The translations under genes were made by a program, and so were the position numbers. 58,686 nucleotides of DNA from Deltaproteobacteria bacterium (GTDB lineage Bacteria; Desulfobacterota; Binatia; UBA9968): NCBI GenBank assembly GCA_005879605.1, contig VBKE01000003.1, positions 1-58,686 of the forward strand, written 5' to 3'. Under the pieces are notes generated by a model. The model was not told where the DNA came from, made no database searches, and saw nothing but the letters and a program-made list of their open reading frames with translations. Of this stretch, positions 7,450 to 15,802 are shown one piece after another. Every line of letters starts with the position of its first letter. Positions within the stretch are counted from its first letter, which is position 1.

Positions 7450-8721
7450 CTATTCTTCCGTATCGAAATCCAGCAGCCCCTGAAATTCCAGTCCTTCGAT
7501 CTCTTGCAGCGTCTTGCCGGCGATGCCTTGGAGGTCGCCGTACATGCCGACGGTCGCTTGCATGACGCGGTCGATTTGTTCCTCGCGTTTGGCCCATTGT
7601 TTGGTAATGGCTTTCCTCTCTCGATCGAGGTCTTCGCGCATGGAAGAGAAAGCTTCAACAATCGCTTGAATTCTTTGGCGGAAGCGTTGACCGGTGAGAT
7701 ATTGATAGACCATTTCCATCTTCGTCTGCTGGCCTTCGGAAGCCTGACGTGCCGAAGCGACTTCGATCAGTGTGTTGCGAAGTGTGATGGCTATGGGCAG
7801 CAGAACTCGCGGATGGGCGACCCAGACGCCGTCGACGAGGTCAAACGTCTCGACATCTTTGGGGAGAGCCTGACTGATGATGACGGCGATCTCGGCCTTG
7901 GCGGTCCGTTGGTCCTCGCGGAGCTTGGGAAGCCAGGTATCGCTCCAGTTTTTGGTGCGCTTGGACTCCCAGAGAATCGTGCCGCACGGCTGACCGAGCG
8001 GGCCCATGACGCGGTGCAGCACGTCGCCGCCGAATTCGCCTTTGGGGACGGATTGGATCATGTCACGTGGGAATCTCGAGCTCAGCAAAGATTCGATTTC
8101 CAATTCTTGAACCTCTCCTTGAAGTTGTTGCGAGCCCTGTTCGGCTCGTCGTTTCAGATCTTCGATCTGACGCTGCATGGACACGATGGTTTGCTCTTTT
8201 TCCAATACTTTAAGTTTGAGTTCCTCTTCGGCATCTTTTTTGGCCTTGTCACATGCGGCGTCGAGCTCCGCCTGGACGCGCTTGGCAACCGTTAACTCCA
8301 ACTCCCGTTTGGCGTCTTCAAGCTCCCGTTGTTTCCGAGTGACTTCGGCCTGAGCTTTTTGAGCCTCGGCGAGCTTCATCTCCCGTTGTTTGAGTATTTC
8401 TTGAAGTTCGGTGATTTCCTTGGCGCGCTGATCGAGATCATTTTCCAAGGCGCGTTTGGCTTTTTTCGCTTCCTCGGCAGCGATCCCGGCGCGTTCCCGT
8501 TGTAGCTTTGCCGCGACTTCTTCGTCTAAGGATTCTTTTGCTTTCTGTAGGGTTGCCTCGCGTTCCTGAAGTGCTTTCTCGTGCCGGGCGACCTCTGCGT
8601 CCTTTTGCGTCAGGCGCTGCTCGTAGTCGCGCCGGACGGACTCCAGCAGCGGCGCGGCGAGGGACTCGGTGAGTTTGATTTCGGTCTTGCACTGGGGACA
8701 AACGACCGTCGGCTCAGCCAT
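7450..8721 (-). CDS. DUF2130 domain-containing coiled-coil protein
   Basis: 423 residues. A short N-terminal knuckle has one CPQC pair; residues ~25-215 are a long charged coiled coil (many Glu, Lys, Gln and Ala heptads); residues ~220-400 match the DUF2130 core ('SLLSSRFPRDMIQSVPKGEFGGD' region, 'CGTILWESKRTKNWSD', 'WLPKLREDQR'). The core resembles a restriction-endonuclease-like fold by its E-x-K-type 'WESKRTKNW' patch; that is inference from motif shape. The function of the family is unknown; members are cytoplasmic and often near DNA metabolism or defence genes. Here it is a lone gene with no nuclease, helicase or defence neighbour. Confidence 0.9.
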   Translation of the reverse strand: MAEPTVVCPQCKTEIKLTESLAAPLLESVRRDYEQRLTQKDAEVARHEKALQEREATLQKAKESLDEEVAAKLQRERAGIAAEEAKKAKRALENDLDQRAKEITELQEILKQREMKLAEAQKAQAEVTRKQRELEDAKRELELTVAKRVQAELDAACDKAKKDAEEELKLKVLEKEQTIVSMQRQIEDLKRRAEQGSQQLQGEVQELEIESLLSSRFPRDMIQSVPKGEFGGDVLHRVMGPLGQPCGTILWESKRTKNWSDTWLPKLREDQRTAKAEIAVIISQALPKDVETFDLVDGVWVAHPRVLLPIAITLRNTLIEVASARQASEGQQTKMEMVYQYLTGQRFRQRIQAIVEAFSSMREDLDRERKAITKQWAKREEQIDRVMQATVGMYGDLQGIAGKTLQEIEGLEFQGLLDFDTEE

Positions 8722-8767
8722 TAACTTCTCCTAATAATGATGTACTCCCTGTGACATCCTTGGTTCT

Positions 8768-9955
8768 CTAAGCTTGCTGTAGGTGGAAGAACTCAACCGC
8801 GTTGCCGCACACCATTTTGTGCTTTTCTGCTTCCGGCACGCCGGCGAAGTTTCTTTCGATGACGTTCAAAGATTCAGGCCAGTCGGATTCCTGGTGGGGA
8901 AAATCGGAGCCCCAGATGAGATGCTCGACATTGATTTTGTGGCGCAGCTCGACGCCGACGCGATCGAATTGAAATCCCCACAGGCAGTGTGCGCGGATGT
9001 ACTCGCTCGGCGGGCGGCTCAGCGGCTTGAAGCCCAGGAGGCGCTGGGCCCACCGATAATGGCGGTCGTAACGCACGTCGGCCCCCTGCAGAAAGAAAGG
9101 AATCCAGCCGATCTGATTTTCGGCAAAGAAAATTTTGAGTTTTGGAAAACGGTCGAACAGGCCGGACAAGACCCACTGAACCGCGGCCACCGAACCATTG
9201 CCTCGAACCGGTCCGAAACGACCGACCTGATACACCAGATCCTGGCCGAGTTTTTTCATCACCTCGTCAGGCTCCTTTGGGTACTTGAAAAAAGGACCGG
9301 CGCGCTCGCCGGAACGGTCGAGATCGACGTGAACGCTGACCGGCATATTCAAGTCGAGGGCAGCGGCCCAGAATCGGTCGTCTTCTTCCGAAGGGTACGC
9401 TTTGCCACTGGGAAATCCCTGGAGGAGAACCGTCTTGAGACCCATTTTAACGCAGGACTCCATTTCCGCGATCACGTCCGCGACATCATGCACCAGCGGC
9501 AAGATGCCCACGCCGATGAGCCGGTCTGGATCTACCGCGCAATACTCTTCCGCTAGCCAACCGTTATACGCGCGCACCACCGCCTTGTAAGCGTCATCGT
9601 CCTGGATACGGCGCCAGAACTTTGGCCCGCCTTGTTGCGAAGGAAATAGTACCTCGGCGTCGATGCCGTCGCGGTCTTGCTCTTGGATTCGCTGCTGGGG
9701 GCTGCCCGTCCCCGGCGTTCCTTCATATTTGCCGCCGAAGGGGAGATACTCGTCCCGGCCCTTGCCGCCATAAAGATCGGCGGCGGCGGCCGGACGAGTG
9801 ATCTTATCGTTGATCGTCCACATATCGCTCCCGTCCAGCTGGCACACAAGACGCGGCGCCTGATCGCGATACGGGATGGGAATACGGTTTATCCAATGCT
9901 TTGAATCGATTTCCAGGTGAGAGTCGCCGGAAATGTAACGATACTTCATTGCCAC
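8768..9955 (-). CDS. Amidohydrolase family protein (PF04909-like metal-dependent hydrolase/decarboxylase)
   Basis: 395-residue TIM-barrel enzyme of the amidohydrolase_2 group. It opens with 'YISGDSHLEI' (the family's D-x-H region) and has an internal His strand 'MPVSVHVDLDRSGE', a 'FAENQIGWIPFFLQ' segment and the C-terminal 'WGSDFPHQESDWP' that provides the metal-binding Asp. Relatives act as hydrolases or as non-oxidative decarboxylases of aromatic acids. The exact substrate is not readable. I chose the GTG at 9955, since GAGG sits seven bases upstream; an ATG two codons later is possible. It is divergent to the molybdenum hydroxylase subunit gene. Confidence 0.86.
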   Translation of the reverse strand: MAMKYRYISGDSHLEIDSKHWINRIPIPYRDQAPRLVCQLDGSDMWTINDKITRPAAAADLYGGKGRDEYLPFGGKYEGTPGTGSPQQRIQEQDRDGIDAEVLFPSQQGGPKFWRRIQDDDAYKAVVRAYNGWLAEEYCAVDPDRLIGVGILPLVHDVADVIAEMESCVKMGLKTVLLQGFPSGKAYPSEEDDRFWAAALDLNMPVSVHVDLDRSGERAGPFFKYPKEPDEVMKKLGQDLVYQVGRFGPVRGNGSVAAVQWVLSGLFDRFPKLKIFFAENQIGWIPFFLQGADVRYDRHYRWAQRLLGFKPLSRPPSEYIRAHCLWGFQFDRVGVELRHKINVEHLIWGSDFPHQESDWPESLNVIERNFAGVPEAEKHKMVCGNAVEFFHLQQA

Positions 9956-10130
9956 AATTTTACCTCGCTCGTTTCAAAGTGTCGGGTTCGAGAAAGATCT
10001 TAGCCAAATCGGCTTGGCCTGCCAAGGGAGGAAATTGGACACCGCTGGACAATTCGCGTGTTTCCGGTTTAGAAAAGAAATATTGAGTCGCGGGAGGACC
10101 GCAAAGTTTCACATCGTGGGAGGTAGGTCC

Positions 10131-12353
10131 ATGATTCACGTAGTAGGAAGAGCGACACCGAGGGTCGAAGGTAAACTCAAGGTTACGGGAATGGCGCAAT
10201 ACAGCGCAGACGTGAAGTTGCCGGGGACGCTTTGGGGTAAATGCCTTAGAAGTCCGATCTCGTCTGGGCGCATCAAGAGCATCGACGTCAGCAAGGCGCG
10301 GCAAGTGGCGGGCGTAAAGGCGGTGATCACCGGGCAGGACATGGCGGGACTCAGGATCGGCCGATGCATCTACGACACACCGGTGGTGGCGGACGGTGTC
10401 GTACGCTTTATTGGCGAAAAAGTTGCCGCCGTGGCGGCGGAGACGGAGGAGGCCGCTGAACAGGCCCTGGATCTGATCGAAGTCGATTATGAAGAGATGG
10501 AGCCGCTGCTAGATCCTTTCGAGGCGATCAGACCCGACGCGCCGATACTCCATCCCGATCTGCTCTCTTACAAAGGGCTTCCGGTTCCCGTGGAAAAGCT
10601 CGGCAATGTGTTCGCCTATCTCAAATGGGGCAAGGGCGATATCGAAGCCGGTTTCAAGCAGGCCGATTTGATCGTCGAAAATACTTTTACGACCCAGGTG
10701 ACTCACCAGTCGTATCTGGAACCGCATGCGTGCGTGGTGAAGGCGGATCCCTCCGGCGGCGCGGAAATCTGGTCTTGCAGCAAGACGCCGTTCGCCGTGC
10801 GGACGCAGCTGTCCAACTGCCTCGGGGTCGCCAAAGAGAAGCTGGTCTTTCGTCCGATGCATATCGGCGGTGACTTCGGCGGCAAGGGCGGATTTATGGA
10901 TGTCCCTGCCTGTTATTTTCTCTCGCTGAAGAGCGGTCAGCCCGTGAAGATGGTCATGGACTACTCGGAAGAGTTGCTGGCCGGCAATCCGCGACACGCG
11001 TCAATCATCAAGGTGAAGACCGGCGTGAAGAAAGACGGCGCCATCGTGGCGCACCATCTCGATTTCATCTTCGATAGCGGCGCTTACGGATCGATGAAGC
11101 CGGCGGGATATCTGATCGGCGCTTCGACCTGCGCGGGACCGTACAAGATTGCCAATTGTCTGATCGAAGAAAGAATGGTTTACACCAACAAAGTGCCGTG
11201 CGGACATATGCGCGCGCCCGGCGACCCTCAAGGGTTTTTCGCCAACGAAAGCCAGATGGATATCGTGGCGCGAAAGCTCCGGATGGACCCGGCTGAATTC
11301 AAGCGCAAAAACATGCTCCAGGACGGCGATGAAACGCCGATCGGAGGGCATATTGCTCACGTCAGAGGGGTAGAGGCGCTGGAAAAAGCAATTGGTTTGT
11401 CAGGGTATAAAAAGCCCAAGCCGAAAAACGTTGGCCGTGGTTTGGCTTTCTCTGAGTGGAGCCCGAGTGGCGGCGAAGGCAACGTCTTCGTGAAGATCGA
11501 TGAAGCAGGGGAGGTCAAAGTGTCTTCGCCGGTGGTCGATCAGGGCGCCGGCGTGCTCACGGTCATCGTCGAGGTCGTCGGAGAGGAACTGAAAGTTCCC
11601 GCCGACCGAATCGAGCTCGAACAACTCGACAGCAGCGCGGTGCCGAGTGACGGCGGAGTCGGCGGCAGCAGGGCGACGCGAGTCTATGGCAATGCGTCCT
11701 ATGACGCCGGAGTAAAGGCAAGAGAGGAGCTTCTCAAGATCGCTGCAGAAAAGTTGGGAGTGAAATCAGAGGAGCTCGAGCTGGCCAACCGATCCGTCAT
11801 CCATCGCAAATCAAAACGAAGAATGAGCTTTGCGGAGATCGTTAAAGCTAGGGGAGAGCCCATCGGTGTAAAGGGGTACTACAAGAGCTCGGAGAAGGCT
11901 CACGACGCGTCGGTGTCGGCGCAAATTGCCGAAGTTCATATCGATCCGGAGACGGGACAGATTACTTTGCGCCAAATGACATCCGCTCATACGACCGGTA
12001 AGGTCATCAACCCGCTGATGCACCAGGGGCAGATCGATGGCGGCGTCGTATTCGGCCTGGGCTACGCGTTGACCGAGGAAGTGTTGTTCGACGGCGGCAA
12101 GGTTACCACGACCAACTTCGGCGAGTTTAAAATTCCCAACATTACGGACATTCCGCCGCTCAAGACCGCCGTCATTGAAAACGTGCCGCACGGGCCGGGT
12201 CCTTATAACAGTTTGGCGATTGGGGAGGTGGCCAATGTCCCTGTGGCGGCGGCGGTCGCCAATGCTGTGGAGGACGCGTGTGGCGTGCGGATCACGAATT
12301 TGCCCGTGACTGCGGAGAAAGTTTATCAGGCGCTAAAGGCCCGGTACGCATAA
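10131..12353 (+). CDS. Xanthine dehydrogenase family protein, molybdopterin-binding large subunit
   Basis: 740-residue large subunit of a molybdenum hydroxylase (CoxL/XdhB/HcrA family), which hydroxylates a C-H next to a nitrogen, carbonyl or aromatic ring using water. It shows the N-terminal 'RVEGKLKVTGMAQYSAD' hammerhead, 'GGDFGGKGG' at the molybdopterin site, 'GHMRAPGDPQGFFANE' (not the CO-dehydrogenase AYRCSFR loop), and the terminal 'AIGEVANVPVAAAVANAV' with the catalytic Glu. The ATG at 10131 follows a GGAGGT ribosome site; the frame is open further upstream to 10014 without family sequence. The 2Fe-2S and FAD subunits usually encoded next to it are absent from the window. Eda-like and Pht5-like genes follow on the same strand. 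Confidence 0.9.
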   Translation: MIHVVGRATPRVEGKLKVTGMAQYSADVKLPGTLWGKCLRSPISSGRIKSIDVSKARQVAGVKAVITGQDMAGLRIGRCIYDTPVVADGVVRFIGEKVAAVAAETEEAAEQALDLIEVDYEEMEPLLDPFEAIRPDAPILHPDLLSYKGLPVPVEKLGNVFAYLKWGKGDIEAGFKQADLIVENTFTTQVTHQSYLEPHACVVKADPSGGAEIWSCSKTPFAVRTQLSNCLGVAKEKLVFRPMHIGGDFGGKGGFMDVPACYFLSLKSGQPVKMVMDYSEELLAGNPRHASIIKVKTGVKKDGAIVAHHLDFIFDSGAYGSMKPAGYLIGASTCAGPYKIANCLIEERMVYTNKVPCGHMRAPGDPQGFFANESQMDIVARKLRMDPAEFKRKNMLQDGDETPIGGHIAHVRGVEALEKAIGLSGYKKPKPKNVGRGLAFSEWSPSGGEGNVFVKIDEAGEVKVSSPVVDQGAGVLTVIVEVVGEELKVPADRIELEQLDSSAVPSDGGVGGSRATRVYGNASYDAGVKAREELLKIAAEKLGVKSEELELANRSVIHRKSKRRMSFAEIVKARGEPIGVKGYYKSSEKAHDASVSAQIAEVHIDPETGQITLRQMTSAHTTGKVINPLMHQGQIDGGVVFGLGYALTEEVLFDGGKVTTTNFGEFKIPNITDIPPLKTAVIENVPHGPGPYNSLAIGEVANVPVAAAVANAVEDACGVRITNLPVTAEKVYQALKARYA

Positions 12354-12437
12354 CGATATCGTTTCACGGCCGTCGGGCGAGGAGTTCTTCTCTTCCGTTG
12401 TTCTCGTTTCGATGCAAGGAAGAGGTCAGGTGGGTTG

Positions 12438-13079
12438 ATGGATCGCGGCGAATTAATCCAAGAAATGGGTCGGACCCGTTTAGTCGCGGTCGTGCGCTCG
12501 AAGAGCGCGGAAGAGGCCCTTGCAACGGCTAAGGCGGTCGCCCAAGGCGGGGTCCAATTCATTGAGATTACCTTCAGTGTGCCGAGTGCGTTGGACGTAA
12601 TCGAGATTTTAGTTGCGGAAGGGCGGCTGCATGTGGGAGCGGGAACCGTCCTGTCCAATGAGGAAGCGGAAGAAGCCATTGGCACCGGAGCCCAATTCAT
12701 TGTTTCGCCATCATTGGAATTGAATCTCATTCCGATTTGCCACGAAGCCAATGTTCCATGCATCCCCGGCGCGGCGACGCCGACGGAAATACTTGCCGCC
12801 GCCCGGGCAAAGGCCGACCTCGTGAAGATCTTTCCCGCCGATACGATCGGCGGCCCGGATTTTGTCCGCCAGATGTCAGGTCCGTTTCCCAATATTCGCT
12901 TCATGGTCTCGGGTGGCGTGAGCCTGACGAATATTAAAGAATATGTCCGGGCCGGCGTCACAGGAATCTGTCTCGGGAGCGCCTATCTGACCTCGACTTT
13001 GGCTCAAAAGGGACACGCAGGCCTGGTAGGCGAGCTTCAACAGTTTGTGAACCTCGTCGACGAAGCGCAGCGGAAGTAG
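12438..13079 (+). CDS. KDPG/KHG aldolase family protein (Eda-like)
   Basis: 213-residue class I aldolase of the 2-keto-3-deoxy-6-phosphogluconate / 4-hydroxy-2-oxoglutarate aldolase family, splitting a 2-keto-4-hydroxy acid to pyruvate plus an aldehyde. The (beta/alpha)8 markers are visible: 'LVAVVRSKSAEEAL', the acid 'FIEITFSVP', 'HVGAGTVL', 'VPCIPGAATPTEI', the Schiff-base lysine in 'DLVKIFPAD' and 'MVSGGVSLTN'. The ATG at 12438 has a GGTGG site upstream; a TTG one codon earlier is less likely. It lies 84 bases after the hydroxylase subunit and 22 bases before the Pht5-like gene, probably in one unit. No Entner-Doudoroff dehydratase is nearby, so the substrate may be another 2-oxo acid. Confidence 0.88.
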   Translation: MDRGELIQEMGRTRLVAVVRSKSAEEALATAKAVAQGGVQFIEITFSVPSALDVIEILVAEGRLHVGAGTVLSNEEAEEAIGTGAQFIVSPSLELNLIPICHEANVPCIPGAATPTEILAAARAKADLVKIFPADTIGGPDFVRQMSGPFPNIRFMVSGGVSLTNIKEYVRAGVTGICLGSAYLTSTLAQKGHAGLVGELQQFVNLVDEAQRK

Positions 13080-13101
13080 CGCATAGATCGGGAACAACAA
13101 C

Positions 13102-14091
13102 ATGAGCGATCTCCATCTTACATTGGCTTGCGAAGACTACGATCGAACCCGCCGGCTCAAGGACGGCATTATCAAACCCGAGGGCATCGAGCTCAATTAT
13201 CTCGTGATGTCCGTTGAGGAGATTTTCTGGCGGATGATGAAATATGAAGAGTTCGACGTATCCGAACTGTCCATGGGTGCCTTTTTGACCGCCGCGGCCC
13301 GCGGGCGCCGGCCGTTCATTGCGATTCCGGTGTTCCCGTCGCGGACGTTTCGCCATCGTTGCCTGTTTGTTAACAGCGGTGCGGGAATTGATCGGCCGCA
13401 GGATCTCCGTGGCAAGCGCATGGGAGTACCGGAATATAGCATGACGGCGGCGGTGTGGTTGCGTGGCTTATTTCAACACGAATATAGTATCGCCCCCGAA
13501 GAGATTCATTGGATTCAAGCAGGGGAAGAAAATCCGGGACGAAAAGACCGGATCGACTTCGAAATGCCCGCCGGGGTGCGACTCGACAGTATCGGGGATC
13601 GAACCCTGAACCAGATGATCGATAGCGGGGAGATCGACGCCATGATGTCGCCGCGCATGCCGACTTGTTTTCTCGAAGGCTCGCCGCGCGTCCGGCGTCT
13701 GTTCGCCAATTACAAACAGGCGGAGATGGACTATTTTAGGAAGACCGGTCTCTTTCCGATCATGCACGTGATCGTCATCAAACGATCGCTCTATGAAGAG
13801 GCTCCGTGGGTCGCGCAGACGCTCTACAAAGCCTTCTGCGAAGCGAAAGATCTTTGCATGAGGGAGCTTTACGATACGAATATTCTCCGCGTGAGTCTTC
13901 CGTGGACTTCAGCTGAATACGAGGAAACGCGGGATTTGATGACCGCAGACTATTGGCCCTATGGGCTGGCGCCGAACCGAATGAATTTAGAGACCTTACA
14001 TGGCTATCTCTACGAGCAAGGGCTGATCCAGCAAAAGCTTGATCTCGACGATCTCTTCGCGCGCGAAACGCTCGAAGCCTTCAAAATCTAA
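13102..14091 (+). CDS. Pht5-like / ABC-type solute-binding-fold protein (annotated 4,5-dihydroxyphthalate decarboxylase family)
   Basis: 329 residues with the periplasmic-binding-protein type 2 fold but no signal peptide. 'LACEDYDRTRRLKDG', 'EEFDVSELSMGAFL', 'PQDLRGKRMGVPEYSMTAAVWLRG' and 'SGEIDAMMSPR' match proteins annotated as 4,5-dihydroxyphthalate decarboxylase or as NMT1-like receptors. Lack of export signal and cytoplasmic neighbours favour an enzyme or ligand sensor over a transporter subunit. It follows the Eda-like gene by 22 bases on the same strand. The decarboxylase name rests on one characterised member, so the substrate is uncertain. Confidence 0.82.
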   Translation: MSDLHLTLACEDYDRTRRLKDGIIKPEGIELNYLVMSVEEIFWRMMKYEEFDVSELSMGAFLTAAARGRRPFIAIPVFPSRTFRHRCLFVNSGAGIDRPQDLRGKRMGVPEYSMTAAVWLRGLFQHEYSIAPEEIHWIQAGEENPGRKDRIDFEMPAGVRLDSIGDRTLNQMIDSGEIDAMMSPRMPTCFLEGSPRVRRLFANYKQAEMDYFRKTGLFPIMHVIVIKRSLYEEAPWVAQTLYKAFCEAKDLCMRELYDTNILRVSLPWTSAEYEETRDLMTADYWPYGLAPNRMNLETLHGYLYEQGLIQQKLDLDDLFARETLEAFKI

Positions 14092-14103
14092 GTTGCGCGA
14101 ATT

Positions 14104-14901
14104 TTAATCGGCACGACCAAAGCCGCCGCCCGGAGGCGTGAGAACGACGATCTCCGTCGGCGGAGGAAGGGCTGACTTGCTCACGGCGAGCGTGTTGCCC
14201 GGCAGCCGCCGGCTTTTTAAGCCCGTTAAGAACATGCCGAGCAGCGACATGTCCTCACGGTAGTGCATGGGAATGGCGATCTTTGGTTTGAGCTGCTGTA
14301 AGACTTCACGGGCCGTGTCCGGGGGCATGGTAAAGGTGCCGCCGATGGGGATCATGGCCACGTCGACTTTGCCGAAAGCTTTGATCTGTTCGGGGGTGAG
14401 CTTGTGGCTCAGGTCTCCCAGGTGCACGATGCAAACGGACCCGAGATCGAAAACGAAGGCGGCGCCCTTGAGGGCGTTGCCGAACTGCTGTTGATAGACC
14501 GGAACGGTGTAGATCAAGACGTCGCGGACCGTGGTGCTGATTTTGTTCCACCCTGCGCCGTAGTTTGCCAGGCCGCGCAAAATGATCGGATTGCCCCGGG
14601 CGAGCTCGACGTAGTTATGGTTGGGATGTTCTCTGCCGACGGTGACGGCGTGGGGTGTGACCACCGGGGTCGGATACATACCGGGCGCGAGCGGGTCGGT
14701 GATGATCTTGGTCCCGCCCTTCGACGTGATCTGAAAAAAGTTGTGACCGAAGTATTCGATCAACGCGTCCGGCTCGGCGGCGTAAGCCGGGGTGAAAAAT
14801 CCGCCGGCGACGTCGGGATCACGGCAAGAGGCGCGGGCGGTCGATGCATCCAACCAGGTCAGGCTGAGGAAGACGAGCAAAAGCTTTAAACCTGTCTTCA
14901 T
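14104..14901 (-). CDS. Secreted MBL-fold (UlaG-like) protein with altered metal motif
   Basis: 265 residues. The signal peptide (about 1-25, hydrophobic LKLLLVFLSLTWL, cleavage near 'ARAS') predicts export. The body resembles UlaG-type metallo-beta-lactamase-fold proteins: 'IEYFGHNFFQITSKGGTKIITDPL', later 'HLGDLSH' and 'IPMHYRED'. The hallmark HxHxDH motif, expected at residues 90-95, reads R-E-H-P-N-H: the first His is Arg and the Asp is Asn, so a normal two-metal site is doubtful. The ATG at 14901 was chosen because it gives the signal peptide; the frame extends back into the upstream ATPase gene. It starts 7 bases after that gene's stop and is surely co-transcribed with it. Confidence 0.84.
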   Translation of the reverse strand: MKTGLKLLLVFLSLTWLDASTARASCRDPDVAGGFFTPAYAAEPDALIEYFGHNFFQITSKGGTKIITDPLAPGMYPTPVVTPHAVTVGREHPNHNYVELARGNPIILRGLANYGAGWNKISTTVRDVLIYTVPVYQQQFGNALKGAAFVFDLGSVCIVHLGDLSHKLTPEQIKAFGKVDVAMIPIGGTFTMPPDTAREVLQQLKPKIAIPMHYREDMSLLGMFLTGLKSRRLPGNTLAVSKSALPPPTEIVVLTPPGGGFGRAD

Positions 14902-14908
14902 CGAATCT

Positions 14909-15667
14909 CTAACCTGAAATGCTTCGGTACCGAAGTTCCTCGGCTCGGAAAAAATCCGCGACGTAGTTCGTCGCCGGCTGGCGCATGAGACGCTCCGGTG
15001 TATCCACCTGTTCGAAGCGTCCGTCGCGCATAACGGCGATGCGGTCCGCCAAAGCCATTCCATCGGCCAGATTATGCGTCACGTAGAGAGTCGTGAGGCG
15101 ATGCTCTTGATGGAATTTCTTGATTTCACCGCGCATCTTCAGACGGTTCGGCGGATCGATGTTGCTGAGCGGCTCGTCCATCAACAGAATTTGCGGTGAC
15201 GTCGTCATGGCGCGCCCGAGAGCGACGCGCTGCTGCTGACCGCCGGAGAGCTCGCTGGGCTTGCGCTGAAAGAAGCTATCTTCGATGCCCAGCCGTTGCG
15301 CCAGCGGTAGGAGGAAGGTGCTGATTTTGTCGCTGCTCCACTTGCGCACCTTTAACGGCAAGGTCAAGTTCGTATAACCGCGATCGTCGAAGACCTTCAT
15401 GTGGGGCCAAAGCGCAAAGTTCTGAAAGATCATCTGAACACTGCGTCGGCCGACGGGAACGTCGTTGACGGGAGCGCCGTCGATAAAAATGGTGCCGCTG
15501 TCCGGGATTTCTAGACCGGCGATGAGTCTCAATGTCGTGGTCTTGCCGCAGCCGCTTTCGCCGACGAGAACCAGAAATTCCCCGCTGGTGACGTCGAGGT
15601 TGGCTTGGTTCACCGCGACGACGAAACCGAACCGCTTCGTGAGCGCCCGGAGCGAGAGAAAAGCCAC
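14909..15667 (-). CDS. ABC transporter ATP-binding protein, no permease nearby
   Basis: About 252 residues from a GTG at 15667 that fits the usual 'LSLRALTKRFG' opening; a TTG at 15766 would add 33 atypical residues. Walker A 'GESGCGKTTTLR', Q-loop 'QNFALWPHM', signature 'LSGGQQQR' and Walker B 'ILLMDEPLS' are intact, as in PotA/MalK-type importers. The D-loop reads 'SNIDPPNRL' instead of the usual 'SNLDAxLR', and the H-loop 'VTHNLADGMALADRI' keeps His but has Asn where Asp/Glu is common. The C-terminal TOBE regulatory domain of MalK/PotA is missing. There is no permease gene in the window. Paired with the secreted MBL-fold gene downstream. Confidence 0.85.
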   Translation of the reverse strand: MAFLSLRALTKRFGFVVAVNQANLDVTSGEFLVLVGESGCGKTTTLRLIAGLEIPDSGTIFIDGAPVNDVPVGRRSVQMIFQNFALWPHMKVFDDRGYTNLTLPLKVRKWSSDKISTFLLPLAQRLGIEDSFFQRKPSELSGGQQQRVALGRAMTTSPQILLMDEPLSNIDPPNRLKMRGEIKKFHQEHRLTTLYVTHNLADGMALADRIAVMRDGRFEQVDTPERLMRQPATNYVADFFRAEELRYRSISG

Positions 15668-15802
15668 GGTTCGTATGCTAATAAACGGTTTGCCAAAACA
15701 CAATACAAGAAAACCGGCAGGCGACCCCTGGTGAACGTTTGGCAAGTTGGCTATGATACGAGACAATAAATGGTGCAGGGATATTTAATGAGGGAGTCCG
15801 CT

